Shown here: positions 63,723 to 64,000 of the stretch, piece by piece | Numbering within the stretch: the stretch's first letter is position 1 | How the letters are laid out: each line of letters starts with the position of its first letter | Assembly: GCF_003627155.1 (NCBI RefSeq) | Contig: NZ_CP032621.1 | Span: forward strand, 1,902,501 to 1,966,500 | Origin: Streptococcus gwangjuense | GTDB lineage: Bacteria > Bacillota > Bacilli > Lactobacillales > Streptococcaceae | Length of the DNA: 64,000 bases | Reading direction: 5' to 3' | Position numbers and translations under genes: made by a program | The notes under the pieces: generated by a model | Databases searched by the model: none | The model's input: the letters and a program-made list of their open reading frames with translations, nothing else | What the model was told of the DNA's origin: nothing

Positions 63723-64000
63723 ATGGCAAACAAAAAAATCCGTATCCGTTTGAAAGCTTACGAACACCGTACGCTTGACACAGCGGCTGCAAAAATCGTA
63801 GAATCAGCTACTCGTACAGGTGCACAAGTTGCGGGTCCAATCCCACTTCCAACTGAACGTAGCCTCTACACAATCATTCGTGCGACTCACAAATATAAAG
63901 ACTCTCGCGAACAATTTGAAATGCGTACACACAAACGTTTGATCGATATCGTTAACCCAACTCAAAAAACAGTTGATGCATTGATGAAATTGGATCTTCC
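63723..64000 (+). CDS. rpsJ: 30S ribosomal protein S10 (partial, cut by window end)
   Basis: 92 codons are present before the window ends; the full protein is about 102 residues. The start [27 protein letters not shown] and the segment [39 protein letters not shown] are unmistakable S10. The same protein acts as NusE in transcription antitermination. It is the first gene of the large S10-spc ribosomal operon, with an AAAAGGAG ribosome site and the leader at 63593. Confidence 0.98.

Overview
The window reads as a chromosomal segment of a mitis-group Streptococcus (S. mitis, S. oralis or S. pseudopneumoniae type, close to S. pneumoniae). The evidence is low GC, extended -10 promoters, a pneumococcal BOX repeat, SHP/Rgg pheromone genes, a ComX box, and long runs of gene order shared with pneumococcus (mnmA-nudix-mnmG, tsaB-rimI-tsaD, metQ-M20-metN-metI, yesLMN-type genes, mutL-ruvA-tag, spxA-ireB-ruvX, cls-nrdD-nrdG-rpsJ). 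From memory, argS-argR-mutS and mutL lie far apart in the pneumococcal chromosome. Here they are neighbours, and an M-box-controlled mgtA sits between pepQ and spxA, so this is probably a commensal relative rather than S. pneumoniae itself.

Layout. 1-3850: accessory bacteriocin island with a partial Rgg regulator, a divergent 28-residue pheromone-like peptide ending in a W-x-W motif, a lactococcin-972-type secreted bacteriocin, and a DUF1430 membrane protein with its ABC ATPase. 4440-12750: tRNA modification and RNA decay (mnmA, nudix, mnmG, convergent rpoY-rnjA, tsaB-rimI-tsaD). 12850-16850: second Rgg with a convergent, overlapping SHP gene on the other strand, then a CPBP protease, an MFS transporter, a tetR relic and a DUF308 protein. 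16970-23250: azlCD, a BOX element, two binding lipoproteins and the methionine uptake operon behind a MET-box. 23256-25720: third Rgg plus MFS cassette, flanked by a duplicated metI 3' end. 25760-31570: an ECF S component, a DUF624/histidine kinase/AraC-type regulator operon, and nrdI. 31900-44300: argS, argR, mutS, a LytTR/DUF3021 pair, mutL-ruvA-tag, SemiSWEET, an S66 peptidase, and DUF1129-corA. 44430-53640: uvrA-pepQ, Mg-riboswitch mgtA, spxA, a lipoprotein, ireB-ruvX-DUF1292. 53640-64000: a structured repeat array, folC, a lipoprotein, cls, a competence-box gene, a polytopic membrane protein, nrdD to nrdG, and the start of rpsJ.

The most interesting parts are: (i) the Rgg/W-x-W peptide/lactococcin-972 island; (ii) the mgtA leader, where an M-box is followed by an acidic, proline-containing 23-codon leader ORF and two mutually exclusive hairpins; (iii) a ~50-bp-period array of five stem-loops after the DUF1292 gene, whose stems vary but keep pairing; and (iv) the Rgg-MFS cassette that appears to have displaced the metI terminator. 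All calls come from reading the sequence by eye plus family knowledge. No database search or folding program was run.
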